Source: Thiohalocapsa sp. ML1 (GTDB taxonomy: Bacteria; Pseudomonadota; Gammaproteobacteria; Chromatiales; Chromatiaceae). From it: 64,000 nt of DNA. Position numbers and translations under genes: made by a program. Positions within the stretch are counted from its first letter, which is position 1. Each line of letters begins with the position of its first letter. The notes beneath the pieces are model-generated. The model searched no databases and was not told the DNA's origin. It saw only the letters and a program-made list of their open reading frames with translations. Below are positions 39,528 through 48,344 of the stretch, piece after piece. Where the stretch lies: positions 124,001 to 188,000 of the forward strand of contig NZ_JABX01000003.1 of the NCBI RefSeq assembly GCF_001469165.1, written 5' to 3'.

Positions 39528-40580
39528 ATGAGCGAGCCGGAGCGCCTCATCACCCCCGCCGAGTCCGCCGACGACGGCGCGCTCGACCGTGCCATCCGCC
39601 CGCGCCGGCTGGCGGACTACGTTGGCCAGCCCGCCGTGCGCGAGCAGATGGAGATCTTCATCGGTGCCGCCCGCGGTCGCGGCGAGGCGCTCGATCACAC
39701 GCTCATCTTCGGCCCGCCCGGGCTCGGCAAGACCACGCTGTCGCACATCATCGCCCACGAGATGCAGGTGAACCTGCGCCAGACCTCGGGCCCGGTGCTG
39801 GAGAAGCCCGGCGACCTCGCCGCGCTGCTCACCAACCTCGACGCCGGTGACGTGCTGTTCGTGGACGAGATCCACCGTCTTAGCCCCGTGGTCGAGGAGA
39901 TCCTCTATCCCGCCCTGGAGGACTTCCAGCTCGACATCATGATCGGCGAGGGCCCCGCCGCGCGCTCCATCAAGCTCGACCTGCCGCCCTTCACGCTGGT
40001 CGGTGCCACCACCCGCGCCGGCCTGCTGACCAGCCCGCTGCGCGACCGCTTCGGCATCGTGCAGCGGCTGGAGTACTACAGTGCCGAGGACCTCACCCAC
40101 ATCGTGCGGCGCTCCGCGGCGATCCTGGCCATCGATACCGAGCCCGACGGCGCCGCCGAGATCGCCCGGCGCTCCCGCGGCACGCCGCGCATCGCCAACC
40201 GGCTGCTGCGGCGCGTGCGGGACTTCGCACAGGTGAAGGCGGGCGGGCAGATCACCCGGGCCGTGGCCGACCAGGCGCTGGGCATGCTGAAGGTGGACGC
40301 GCTCGGCTTCGACCACATGGACCGCCGGCTGCTCCAGGCCGTCATCGAGAAGTTCGACGGCGGCCCGGTGGGCGTGGAGAGCCTCGCCGCCGCCATCGGC
40401 GAGGAGCGCGGCACCATCGAGGACGTGCTCGAGCCCTTCCTGATCCAACAGGGCTATCTGATGCGCACGCCACGCGGGCGCATGGCGACACAGAGCGCCT
40501 ATCGCCACTTTGGACTTGCGCCGCCGCGGCGGGACGCGGCGCCGGTGGCGGATCTGTTCGATGGTGCAGCAGACCCTTAG
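39528..40580 (+). CDS. ruvB: Holliday junction branch-migration helicase RuvB
   Basis: 350 aa. AAA+ motor of the RuvABC resolvasome. [22 protein letters not shown], Walker [15 protein letters not shown], Walker [10 protein letters not shown], sensor [18 protein letters not shown] and the C-terminal winged helix ([20 protein letters not shown]). No ruvA or ruvC lies next to it in this window, unlike the usual ruvCAB order, so it is separated from its partners. Confidence 0.97.
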   Translation: MSEPERLITPAESADDGALDRAIRPRRLADYVGQPAVREQMEIFIGAARGRGEALDHTLIFGPPGLGKTTLSHIIAHEMQVNLRQTSGPVLEKPGDLAALLTNLDAGDVLFVDEIHRLSPVVEEILYPALEDFQLDIMIGEGPAARSIKLDLPPFTLVGATTRAGLLTSPLRDRFGIVQRLEYYSAEDLTHIVRRSAAILAIDTEPDGAAEIARRSRGTPRIANRLLRRVRDFAQVKAGGQITRAVADQALGMLKVDALGFDHMDRRLLQAVIEKFDGGPVGVESLAAAIGEERGTIEDVLEPFLIQQGYLMRTPRGRMATQSAYRHFGLAPPRRDAAPVADLFDGAADP

Positions 40581-40628
40581 TAACGACCTTAGTAACGAGT
40601 CAAGAACAAGTTACACATCCCCTTGAAC

Positions 40629-40712
40629 CTACGAAACACGCGAAAAGCGCGAGAATTTCAGCGAACCCCGACTGTCCGGCTTGTTCTTTCGCGTATTTCG
40701 CGTGTTTCGTAG
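40629..40712. repeat. 17-bp inverted repeat of the CTACGAAACACGCGAAA type
   Basis: CTACGAAACACGCGAAA (40629-40645) is exactly complementary to TTTCGCGTGTTTCGTAG (40696-40712), with imperfect pairing continuing inward. A large hairpin about 50 bases past the ruvB stop. Confidence 0.8.
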
Positions 40713-40820
40713 TTGAAAAAACTGCGTTGCTTGTTTTTGATCTGTTACCAAGTCGTTCAACTTGTTGCTGAAGCGTCCCTTAGCCGCGGTTGCTCCGTTC
40801 CCCACGACAAGGTCAAGCTT

Positions 40821-40879
40821 GTCGTTGTCGTTGTCGTTGTCGTCTTGCTGAATCCCGATGAACGATAACGACAACGACG
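40821..40879. repeat. GTTGTC/GACAAC hexamer repeats forming a hairpin
   Basis: Tandem GTCGTT units (40821-40844) face an inverted ACGATAACGACAACGACG stretch (40862-40879). A similar GTTGTC tract recurs at 47813-47831. Confidence 0.7.
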
Positions 40880-40992
40880 CGAAGGCCTCACCGGCACGGG
40901 GATTCCCGATCACCGCGCCGCAAATCCGCGTTGAGCTTCGCCCCGGCTGCCCCACCATCGGCACTTCACAACAACAACGACGGTAACCACCA

Positions 40993-42036
40993 ATGACGAG
41001 GCTTCTCTGCCTGTTGCTGCTCGCGGCAGCGCCGGTGACACAGCCGGCGCTGGCCGCAACCGATGCCGAGGTGCTGACCCAGCTCGAAAACCCCGGCTAT
41101 CAAGCCAAGCCCGACTGGTTCAAGAATTCTTTCCTGGACATCCGCGAGGACGTCGCCGAGGCCACCGCGGCCGGCAAGCGCGTGCTGCTGTATTTCTACC
41201 AGGACGGCTGCCCGTACTGCGAAAAGCTCCTGCGCGAGAACTTCGGCGATCGCGCGATCAGCGAGACGGCCCGGGACGGCTTCGACGTCATCGCCATCAA
41301 CCTCTGGGGCGATCGCGAGGTCACCGGCACCGACGGCGCGCAGACGACCGAGAAGGCCTTCGCGGCGGCGCTGGGCGTGCAGTACACGCCGACCATCCTG
41401 CTGCTGGACGAGGACGCCGCCACGGTGCTGCGCATCGACGGCTACTACCCGCCGAACCAGTTCCATGCCGGCCTGCAATACGTGGCGTTGAAGCGCGAGC
41501 AGGCGGGCGAGGCCTTCCGGGACTTCTACCACCGTCAGGACGCCGAGGCCGCCAGCGGCAAGCTGCACCAAGAGCCGGGCTTCCTCACGCCGCCGATCAA
41601 GCTCGCGGACAACCGTGCGGAGAGCACGCGCGCGCTGGTGGTCATGTTCGAGCAGCCCGTTTGCGCCGCCTGCGACGAGCTGCATCAAGACATCCTGCGC
41701 CGCGACCCCGTGGCCCTGGCGCTGACCAACCTGGACGCCGCCGTCGTCGATGCCTTCTCGCCGCAGACCATCCAGACGCCGGACGGCCGCGAGCTGCAGG
41801 CCCGCGACTGGGCCGCCGAGCTCGGCATCAACTACACGCCGAGCCTCGTATTCTTCGATGGGGACGGCAAAGAGGTCTTCCGCACCGACGGCTATCTGCG
41901 CGGCTTTCACGTCCACGGCGTGCTGGACTACATCGCCACCGGTGCCTACCGCCACCAGCCCAACTTCCAGCGCTGGCTGCAGCATCGCACCGACGCGCTG
42001 CATGCCCGCGGCATCGACTACGACCTGATGGAATGA
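40993..42036 (+). CDS. periplasmic tandem-thioredoxin-fold protein
   Basis: 347 aa. Sec signal peptide (LLCLLLLAAAPVTQPALAA) and two thioredoxin-like domains: the first with a CPYC active site (Cys73, Cys76; YFYQDGCPYCEKLL) and cis-Pro region VQYTPTILLLDED, the second with CAAC (Cys224, Cys227) and INYTPSLVFFDGDG. Domain 1 resembles SoxW/thioredoxin-like periplasmic reductases. Two redox sites in one chain suggest electron relay or disulfide repair, possibly in sulfur metabolism. Overlaps the next gene by ATGA. Confidence 0.85.
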   Translation: MTRLLCLLLLAAAPVTQPALAATDAEVLTQLENPGYQAKPDWFKNSFLDIREDVAEATAAGKRVLLYFYQDGCPYCEKLLRENFGDRAISETARDGFDVIAINLWGDREVTGTDGAQTTEKAFAAALGVQYTPTILLLDEDAATVLRIDGYYPPNQFHAGLQYVALKREQAGEAFRDFYHRQDAEAASGKLHQEPGFLTPPIKLADNRAESTRALVVMFEQPVCAACDELHQDILRRDPVALALTNLDAAVVDAFSPQTIQTPDGRELQARDWAAELGINYTPSLVFFDGDGKEVFRTDGYLRGFHVHGVLDYIATGAYRHQPNFQRWLQHRTDALHARGIDYDLME

Positions 42037-42686
42037 CGGAACCTGAGCGCACCGACCACCGCCGGCGCTTGCCGCCGGCCCTCATCGGCCTGTTCCTGCT
42101 CCTGCTGCTAGCCGGCTGCGGCGGCGGCCCGGAGCTGGCGCGGCTGCCGCCCGGCACCGTGGTGCTCGCCTTCGGCGACAGCCTCACCGCCGGCACGGGC
42201 GCGGGCTCCGGCGAAGACTACCCGAGCCGGCTTGCGGCGCTGTCGGGCCTTCAGGTCATCAACGCCGGCATTCCGGGCGAGCAGAGCGCGCAGGGTCTAG
42301 CCCGTTTGCCCGGACTGCTCGCCGAGCACCGCCCCGCGCTGGTGCTGCTCTGCCACGGCGGCAACGACATCCTGCGCCGCAGCGACGGCGAGCAGCTACG
42401 CGCCGACTTGCGCGCCAACTTTCGCGGCATGATCGAGGCGGCGCGCGCATCCGGTGCCGACGTGATGCTGCTCGCGGTGCCGACGCTCGGCCTCGGCCTG
42501 CGACCGCACCCTGCCTATGCCGACCTTGCGAAAGAGCACGGCCTCGTCATCGAGCAACGCGCCCTCACCGACGTGCTGTCCGACCCCGCGCTCAAGGCCG
42601 ACGGCGTGCACCCCAACGGCGCCGGCTACGGCCTGCTCGCGGAGCGGCTCGACCGGCTGCTGCGGGAGCGCGGCGCCTTACCCTGA
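42033..42686 (+). CDS. SGNH/GDSL-family lipoprotein esterase (TesA-like)
   Basis: 217 aa. Lipoprotein signal with lipobox LLLLAGC, so probably outer-membrane or periplasm anchored. SGNH blocks: Ser in AFGDSLTAGTG, Gly in VINAGIPGE, Asn in CHGGNDILRR and the Asp-x-x-His pair in DGVHPNGAGY. Resembles E. coli TesA/arylesterases, which hydrolyse thioesters and esters. Translationally coupled to the tandem-thioredoxin gene. Confidence 0.9.
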   Translation: MTEPERTDHRRRLPPALIGLFLLLLLAGCGGGPELARLPPGTVVLAFGDSLTAGTGAGSGEDYPSRLAALSGLQVINAGIPGEQSAQGLARLPGLLAEHRPALVLLCHGGNDILRRSDGEQLRADLRANFRGMIEAARASGADVMLLAVPTLGLGLRPHPAYADLAKEHGLVIEQRALTDVLSDPALKADGVHPNGAGYGLLAERLDRLLRERGALP

Positions 42687-42807
42687 GCCGAACGAGCGCC
42701 GATGTTGGTTAGGCCCGACCGGAAACCGCGCTAACGGTCGCGCGGCACTTGTGCTAAATGCGCGGCTTGAGTCGCGTAACGCATTGTTATTCTGTAGTTC
42801 AGCCGCT

Positions 42808-44016
42808 TCACCGCGCCGTTTCACTTGTGTTAAGGCTTGTGCTAAACCCCGCACCGGCCAGCGCTTGCCGCAACAACTCGGTCCAGCGACCCTCCAGCCC
42901 GTAGAGCCGCACGCGCTTCGCATCCGGGTTCACGGGCACGGCGAATCCCTGCTCACGCCAGCGTTCCAGCCACTCCCGCGCCGTGTTTGCGGAGACGCCG
43001 AACCATTCGGCGATATCCCCGGGGCTGAAGGTCATCGCCTCGGCGCCGAGCGCCTGCCCGCGCATCAAGAGCCGTGTGAGCAGTTGCTGCTGCACCCGGT
43101 GGAGCGTCTCCCAAGGCGCCGGGGGTTGGCGCTCGGGCGCGTACAGCGCCACCGCTTGTCGTCGCAGTGTCTCCGCGGCCTCGCCCATGGTGTCGAGAAA
43201 AAAGCCAAGCCACTGGCCATGATCCGGGTCGTGGCGCCCGTCGTAGAAATCCACGGGCAAACCCATCTGCAGATGCCGATAGTAGGCGCCCAGGTCCGCG
43301 GTGTAGTGCTCCTCCAGGGACAGAAAGCCCCGCATCTCATAGCCGCTGCGCCACAGCTCGAGGGTCGCAAGGGCGCGAGCCGTACGGCCGTTGCCGTCCG
43401 GGAAGGGATGGATGCTGACGAAACGGTGGGCCAGCAGCCCCGCGCGCACGGGTCCGGGCAAGGACGCGGCGCGCTCCCCCCGCCACCAATCCACCAGATC
43501 GGACACATAGTCCGGCACGTCCTTGGGGCTGGGCGGGGCGTAGTCGATGCGGCGCGTGGCACTGTCCACCACCGGGCATTCCGCGCCGCGATAGTCACTG
43601 CGTCGGCGCCGCCGGCCCATGCCGTGCACGAGGATGATGCTGTGCAGCTCGCGGATCAGCTCTTCCGACGGCTGTCGCTCGGCCTCGATCTGCTCTTCAA
43701 TCCATTCCAGGGCGCGCCAGTAGTTGCGCACCTCCTGCTGCATCTCGGTCTGGGTGCGGTCCAGGGCAATCACCGCCCGACCGATCTCGGCCGAGCCCAG
43801 GGTATTGCCCTCGATGCGGGTGGAATGTCGCGTCGCGCGCTGACGCGCCTGCTGACGCAGGCAGAGCTCCCGATCCGGCGGCAAGGGCAGCACGGCAACC
43901 ACCGCGCGCGCGGCCTCGACCAGGCCAAGGCTTCTGACCATGGCGTCGCTGTAGTGAAAGCGGCCGGTGAAGGGAATGCCGGGAAGCAGCGTCGACAAGT
44001 CCACAACAGCCTTCAC
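42808..44016 (-). CDS. Fic family protein (class II, with inhibitory helix)
   Basis: 402 aa. Fic-type AMP-transferase with the catalytic motif HPFPDGNGRTAR (His203). An N-terminal inhibitory motif STRIEGN (residues 65-71) matches the class II (S/T)xxxE(G/N) form, so activity is probably self-restrained by Glu69. The C-terminal part carries a winged-helix-like domain (FSPGDIAEWFGVSANTAREWLERW). Convergent with the esterase gene. Target unknown. Confidence 0.92.
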   Translation of the reverse strand: MKAVVDLSTLLPGIPFTGRFHYSDAMVRSLGLVEAARAVVAVLPLPPDRELCLRQQARQRATRHSTRIEGNTLGSAEIGRAVIALDRTQTEMQQEVRNYWRALEWIEEQIEAERQPSEELIRELHSIILVHGMGRRRRRSDYRGAECPVVDSATRRIDYAPPSPKDVPDYVSDLVDWWRGERAASLPGPVRAGLLAHRFVSIHPFPDGNGRTARALATLELWRSGYEMRGFLSLEEHYTADLGAYYRHLQMGLPVDFYDGRHDPDHGQWLGFFLDTMGEAAETLRRQAVALYAPERQPPAPWETLHRVQQQLLTRLLMRGQALGAEAMTFSPGDIAEWFGVSANTAREWLERWREQGFAVPVNPDAKRVRLYGLEGRWTELLRQALAGAGFSTSLNTSETAR

Positions 44017-44354
44017 GCGTTAAGGGCAAGATCCGCCTGTGGCGCAACCCGCTCGTTGTCGCAAGTGTACCAAGGGCCGAGGAGGGCTCTATTGGCCCTG
44101 GGCGCTTTTGTCCACGAAGCGCGGCATCGCCGAGCTTGGATCGACCTTGGGCATGCGGGGCGGTCGTTCCATGAGAATGCTGCATTAAAGCCAGCAGGGC
44201 CGCACAGGACAAGGGAGTCGGGCAGCAATCCCTGCTTCGTCCGCACCTACAACGGAAAGGCCCCGGCGCATGCCGGGGCCTGGCGTTTCGGCTGTCGCCC
44301 GCCGAGCGCCTTGTCGTGCCGGGCAGAGCGGCAGACGCTCCGCGCCGATGGGGC
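44017..44354. other. 338-bp region between fic and cydX
   Basis: No gene recognised. Contains the fic promoter region and the strong hairpin at 44259-44280 that probably ends the cydABX transcript. Confidence 0.55.
44259..44280 (-). terminator. probable terminator of cydABX
   Basis: Perfect 9-bp GC stem GGCCCCGGC / GCCGGGGCC with a 4-base loop, 75 bases past the cydX stop; in the minus direction it is followed by CTTTCC. Confidence 0.65.
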
Positions 44355-44477
44355 TCAAGCGTCCAGCTTGCTGTCGTCCGCCTCGCCGAGGCACTGCTCG
44401 GACTCATACCACATGACGTTGATGATGCCGAAGGCGACGGCGAGCAGGACGCCGAGCATCCAGGAGAAGTACCACAT
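44355..44477 (-). CDS. cydX: cytochrome bd oxidase small subunit CydX
   Basis: 40 aa. Single-helix subunit that stabilises the haems of cytochrome bd. The start MWYFSWMLGVLLAVAFGIIN followed by VMWYE is the CydX signature; the tail is acidic (SEQCLGEADDSKLDA). Same strand as cydA and cydB, 128 bases after cydB, with a GGGCCGA hairpin between. Confidence 0.95.
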   Translation of the reverse strand: MWYFSWMLGVLLAVAFGIINVMWYESEQCLGEADDSKLDA

Positions 44478-44550
44478 GTTGGGGCTCCGATTGAGCAGAG
44501 GTTGAGGTCAGGCTGCCATCGTTTTGCGAAAGCCGGTGCGGCGCGCCGAA

Positions 44551-44601
44551 AAGGGCCGAGGGCCGAGGAAGGCGCGCCTCGGCCCTTGGCCCTTGGCCCT
44601 T
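44551..44601. repeat. GGGCCGA-iterated hairpin element, copy 2
   Basis: AAGGGCCGAGGGCCGAGG (44551-44568), a short GGCGCGCC centre, then CCTCGGCCCTTGGCCC-type complementary units. It lies within 5 bases of the cydB stop, between cydB and cydX. Same family as 7832-7888. Confidence 0.8.
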
Positions 44602-44605
44602 GGAC

Positions 44606-45748
44606 CTAGTAAGCCAGCGTATCCTGCGCCTTGATCTCCGCCACCGTCACCCGCCGCCACATGCGCGCATAGGTCCAGGTGGTGTAGGCGAGGATGATGG
44701 GGATGAAGATCACCGCGGCCCAGAACATCACCGTCAGGGTCAGGTGGCTCGAGGTCGCATCCCAGGCGATCAGGCTGCTGCCCGGGTTGGTGCTCGACGG
44801 CATGATGAACGGGAACATCGCCGCGCCCGCGGTCATGATGATGCCGGTGATCCCCAAGCTGCTCACCACCAGCGCGAGCCCGGCGCGGTCCTCCATCGAC
44901 AGCGATACGGCGTAGCCCAAGCCCGCGAAGCCCATGATCGGGAACAACAGCGTCCAGGGGTGGTTCCAGTAGTTCGCGAACCACGCAAACCGTGCGATGA
45001 CCACCTCCTTGGTCAGCGGGTTTGGCAGTGCATCCAGCGCCGGCATGCTCACCACGCGGAAGCCGTCGATGGCGATGACGAGCCACAGCCCGGCGAGCGC
45101 AAAGGCCACGATGGTCGCAACCCCGGTGACCTTGGCCCACGCCTTCGCACGCCCCACGATGGGCTCCTCGGTGCGCAGTTGCAGCCAGATGGCCCCGTGC
45201 ATGGTCAGCATGCCTAAGCTGATCAGCCCCGCCAGCAGCGCGAAGGGGTTCAGCAGCTCGAAGAAGCTCCCCGTGTAGTAGGGCCGGAGCAGCTCATCAA
45301 GGTGAAACGGCACGCCCTGCAGCAGGTTGCCGAAGGCGATGCCGAACACCAAGGCCGGCACCGCACCGCCGATGAAGAGCCCCCAGTCCCACGCATTGCG
45401 CCAGATCGGGCTCGCGATCTTGCTGCGGTAGTCGAAGCCGACCGGCCGAAAGAACAACGCGAACAGCGCGAGCAGCATCGCGAAGTAGAACCCCGAGAAG
45501 GCGGTGGCGTACACCAGCGGCCAGGCCGCGAAGATCGCCCCGCCCGCGGTGATGAGCCACACCTGATTGCCGTCCCAGTGCGGGCCGATGGTGTTGATGA
45601 TGACGCGCCGCTCGTCGTCGTTCTTGCCGAGGAAGGGCAAGAGCGTGCCGACGCCCATGTCCATGCCGTCGGTGACGGCAAAGCCGATGAACAGCACGCC
45701 CACCAACAGCCACCAGATGAACTTGAGGGTTTCGAAGTCCAGGATCAT
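44606..45748 (-). CDS. cydB: cytochrome bd ubiquinol oxidase subunit II
   Basis: 380 aa, the E. coli length. Eight or nine transmembrane helices; start MILDFETLKFIWWLLVGVLFIGFAVTDGMDMGVGTLLPFLG is typical, as are NTIGPHWDGNQVWLITAGGA and FIMPSSTNPGSSLIAWDA. Partner of CydA in oxygen reduction at the inner membrane under low oxygen. Starts 3 bases after the cydA stop. Confidence 0.98.
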   Translation of the reverse strand: MILDFETLKFIWWLLVGVLFIGFAVTDGMDMGVGTLLPFLGKNDDERRVIINTIGPHWDGNQVWLITAGGAIFAAWPLVYATAFSGFYFAMLLALFALFFRPVGFDYRSKIASPIWRNAWDWGLFIGGAVPALVFGIAFGNLLQGVPFHLDELLRPYYTGSFFELLNPFALLAGLISLGMLTMHGAIWLQLRTEEPIVGRAKAWAKVTGVATIVAFALAGLWLVIAIDGFRVVSMPALDALPNPLTKEVVIARFAWFANYWNHPWTLLFPIMGFAGLGYAVSLSMEDRAGLALVVSSLGITGIIMTAGAAMFPFIMPSSTNPGSSLIAWDATSSHLTLTVMFWAAVIFIPIILAYTTWTYARMWRRVTVAEIKAQDTLAY

Positions 45749-45751
45749 GGA

Positions 45752-47386
45752 TCAGTCCTCCCGCCGTTGGGCCGGTGCAGTCGTGGGTGTCGCGCCTGCG
45801 CCGTGGCTCGCATCGTCGTCGGCATGCTGGCCGCGCTCGCCGCGCTCGTGGCAGTAGCGCCCGGTATGCAGGGAGCTCGGCCCCTGGCGCGCGAACTTGA
45901 TCATCAGGAACATCTCGATCAGGAACAGCGCCGTGTAGAAGATGACGAAGGCGGACAGGCTGAAGACCAGATCGCTCGCGGTGAGGCTGGAGGCGGCGAT
46001 GGACGTCGGCAGCACCTCGCCGATGGCCCAAGGCTGGCGGCCGAACTCGGCGACGAACCAGCCCGTCTCGGCGGCGATCCAGGGCACCGGGATGCTGAAG
46101 ACGAAGGCGCGCAACAGCCAGCGCTTGTCCTGAATCTTGCGCGCCGCGTTGTAGTAGAAGCCGAGCACGAACAAGAGCAGCATCCAGAAGCCCGCCGCGA
46201 CCATGACGCGGAAGCTCCAGAACAGCGGCGCGACCTCCGGAATGGAGTCCTTCACGGCGAGCTGGATCTGCTCCTCGGTGGCCTCGGCGGGGTTGTCCAC
46301 GTAGCGCTTGAGCAGAAGCCCGTAGCCGAGATCATCCATGTGCTCCTCGAAGGCGCCGCGGTTATAGGGCGTGTCCTCGCCGCCGCGCAGCCGTTGCAGG
46401 TACTCGTAGGCGATCATGCCGGAGCGGATGCGCACCTCGTGCTCGCGCATCAGGTCCTTGAGGCCAACGACCTCCTTGTCCAATGAGCGCGTCGCGATGA
46501 GCCCGAGCGCCCAAGGCACCTTGATGGCCATGTGCGTCTCTTCGTCCTCGTTGCTCGGCAGGCCGAACAGCGTAAAGCCGGCGGGGGCCTCTTCGGTGTG
46601 CCACTCCGCCTCGATGGCGGCGAGCTTCACCCGCTGCACATCGCCCACCTCGTAGCCGGACTCGTCGCCGAGCAGGATCACGGACAGGATGGACGCAAGG
46701 CCGAAGCCCATGGCCACCGAGAACGATCGCTTCGCGAAGGCGAGATCCCGGCCTTTCAACATGTACCAGGCGCTGATGCCGGCGACGAACATGGCGCCGG
46801 TGACATAGCCCGCGGCCACGGTGTGCACGAACTTGACCTGCGCCACCGGGTTCATCAGCAGCTCCCAGAAGCTGGTCATCTCCATGCGCATGGTCTCGAA
46901 GCTGAACACCGCGCCGACCGGATTCTGCATCCAGCCGTTGGCGATCAGAATCCACATGGCCGAGAGGTTGGAGCCGAAGGCCATCAGGAATGTCACCATC
47001 AGATGCTGGCGCTTGGTCAACCGGTCCCAGCCGAGGAAGAAGAGCCCGATGAAGGTGGACTCCAAGAAGAACGCCATCAGCCCCTCGATGGCCAGCGGCG
47101 CGCCGAATACATCGCCGACGTAATGGGAGTAGTAGGCCCAGTTCATGCCGAACTGGAACTCCATGGTCAGGCCGGTGGTGACGCCGAGGGCGAAGTTGAT
47201 GCCGAACAACTTGCCCCAGAACTTGGTCATGTCCCGGTAGATCTCGCGCCCGGTCATGACGTAGACGCTCTCCATGATCACCAGGATCCAGGAGAGGCCG
47301 AGCGTCAAGGGCACGAACAGGAAGTGGTACATCGCGGTGGCGGCAAACTGCCAGCGCGAGAGCTCGATCATGGTGCTGTCAAGCAT
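45752..47386 (-). CDS. cydA: cytochrome bd ubiquinol oxidase subunit I
   Basis: 544 aa. Binds haems b558, b595 and d and oxidises ubiquinol. N-terminal ELSRWQFAATAMYHFLFVPLTLGLS (axial His), VKFVHTVAAGYVTGAMF (axial His), and AETGWFVAEFGRQPW near the quinol/oxygen end. It has the long E. coli-type Q-loop (VKLAAIEAEWHTEEAPAGFTLFG), so it belongs to the L subfamily, not the cyanide-insensitive short-loop type. The C-terminal 35 residues are His/Ala/Thr-rich and extra to the family. Confidence 0.98.
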   Translation of the reverse strand: MLDSTMIELSRWQFAATAMYHFLFVPLTLGLSWILVIMESVYVMTGREIYRDMTKFWGKLFGINFALGVTTGLTMEFQFGMNWAYYSHYVGDVFGAPLAIEGLMAFFLESTFIGLFFLGWDRLTKRQHLMVTFLMAFGSNLSAMWILIANGWMQNPVGAVFSFETMRMEMTSFWELLMNPVAQVKFVHTVAAGYVTGAMFVAGISAWYMLKGRDLAFAKRSFSVAMGFGLASILSVILLGDESGYEVGDVQRVKLAAIEAEWHTEEAPAGFTLFGLPSNEDEETHMAIKVPWALGLIATRSLDKEVVGLKDLMREHEVRIRSGMIAYEYLQRLRGGEDTPYNRGAFEEHMDDLGYGLLLKRYVDNPAEATEEQIQLAVKDSIPEVAPLFWSFRVMVAAGFWMLLLFVLGFYYNAARKIQDKRWLLRAFVFSIPVPWIAAETGWFVAEFGRQPWAIGEVLPTSIAASSLTASDLVFSLSAFVIFYTALFLIEMFLMIKFARQGPSSLHTGRYCHERGERGQHADDDASHGAGATPTTAPAQRRED

Positions 47387-47870
47387 AAGGTCGATCTTCC
47401 ATCTTGCGGTGGTGGCATCGGACGAGGCGGACTACCGGCAGACCCGGCGCATCCCCCGTGGCCCGTCCTTGACCGGGCGCCGCGCTGCCCCTGCGGCGGC
47501 GCGCCAGCGGTGGCGCGTCCGGCGCTGGCCACCCGCCGCCCGGCGTTGCACCGGCGCGCCGCGGGCGTCGTCCATGTATTAGGAAGATCTTATATTCGGC
47601 TCGTGCCGTACCCCGACATGCGAATTGTCAAGGGCGACAATTCCGCTGGGGTAAAGCCGTTGTTTCGCTGATGCCGGTCAAGGGTCGGCCCGAATCTTTC
47701 CAGCCAAAACAAACGGATAAACGATTTTGCTGAGGGTATCAGCCGGAGTTGGGCAAGCCGCTCGCGGCGTACCGATCATGCGCGCTCCAAGTCTCTGACA
47801 TACCGTCGAAGCGTTGTCGTTGTCGTCATCGAAAACCCGCTCCGACGAGCGTGCTCCTGCCCCGGCTCCA
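47387..47870. other. 484-bp cydA upstream region
   Basis: No gene recognised. Contains the cydA promoter, the inverted repeat at 47622-47643, a GC-rich stretch of scrambled composition (47450-47570) and a GTTGTC tract (47813-47831) just beyond the nikR stop. Confidence 0.55.
47622..47643. promoter_or_regulatory. inverted repeat upstream of cydA, candidate operator
   Basis: GAATTGTC-N6-GACAATTC: perfect 8-bp arms in an otherwise GC-rich stretch, 236 bases before the cydA start. Looks like a dimeric regulator site. It does not match FNR (TTGAT-N4-ATCAA) or ArcA patterns well, so the regulator is unknown. Confidence 0.5.
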
Positions 47871-48344
47871 TCAGGGCAACGGCTCCAAGTGCAGATGCGG
47901 CGCGCCCGCCCCCTCGGCGCCGTGCCGATGCGCCTCCTCGGCGATGCGCACCGGCAGCAGCGACAGCCGCCCGTTGCGCACGCCGGGCTGGGCGATGACG
48001 GCGTCGGCGAAGGCGCGCACGCGGTCCGACGCGCCGCGCAGCACGACTGTCTCCAGGCAATGGTCGTGGTCGAGGTGCACGTGCAGCGTGGACACCGCAA
48101 GGTCGTGGTGCTGGTGATGGGCCTGGGTCAGGCGGGCGGCGAGCTCGCGCTCGTGATGGTTGTAGACGTAGCTCAGCGTCGCGATGCAAGGGCCGCTGGG
48201 CTCGGTGGCGAGCCGCTCGGACTCCAGTCGCTCGCGGATCAGGTCGCGGATGGCCTCCGAGCGGTTGTCGTAGCCGCGAGCCTCGCGAAAACGCTCGAAG
48301 GCGGCGTTGAGGTCATCGTCGAGGGTAATGGTGACGCGTTGCAT
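47871..48344 (-). CDS. nikR: nickel-responsive transcriptional regulator NikR
   Basis: 157 aa from ATG 48344. N-terminal ribbon-helix-helix (MQRVTITLDDDLNAAFERFREARGYDNRSEAIRDLIRERL) and a C-terminal ACT-like nickel-binding domain with the His/His/Cys ligand set in VHLDHDHCLETVVLRG and YVYNHHERELA. The tail is His-rich. It would repress nickel uptake genes, none of which is adjacent; the gene is divergent from the DUF1703 gene. Confidence 0.93.
   Translation of the reverse strand: MQRVTITLDDDLNAAFERFREARGYDNRSEAIRDLIRERLESERLATEPSGPCIATLSYVYNHHERELAARLTQAHHQHHDLAVSTLHVHLDHDHCLETVVLRGASDRVRAFADAVIAQPGVRNGRLSLLPVRIAEEAHRHGAEGAGAPHLHLEPLP

Larger units (their letters stand above)
40581..40992. 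other. 412-bp repeat-rich intergenic region
   Basis: No credible gene; the open frame here is made of repeat-encoded Asp/Asn/Lys/Arg runs. Contains two separate inverted-repeat structures (40629-40712 and 40821-40879). Confidence 0.6.

Noticed and set aside
40629-40964. 111-codon frame with a DNDNDNDK run after ruvB
   Set aside because: Encoded by simple repeats and the inverted-repeat arms; no protein-like segment.
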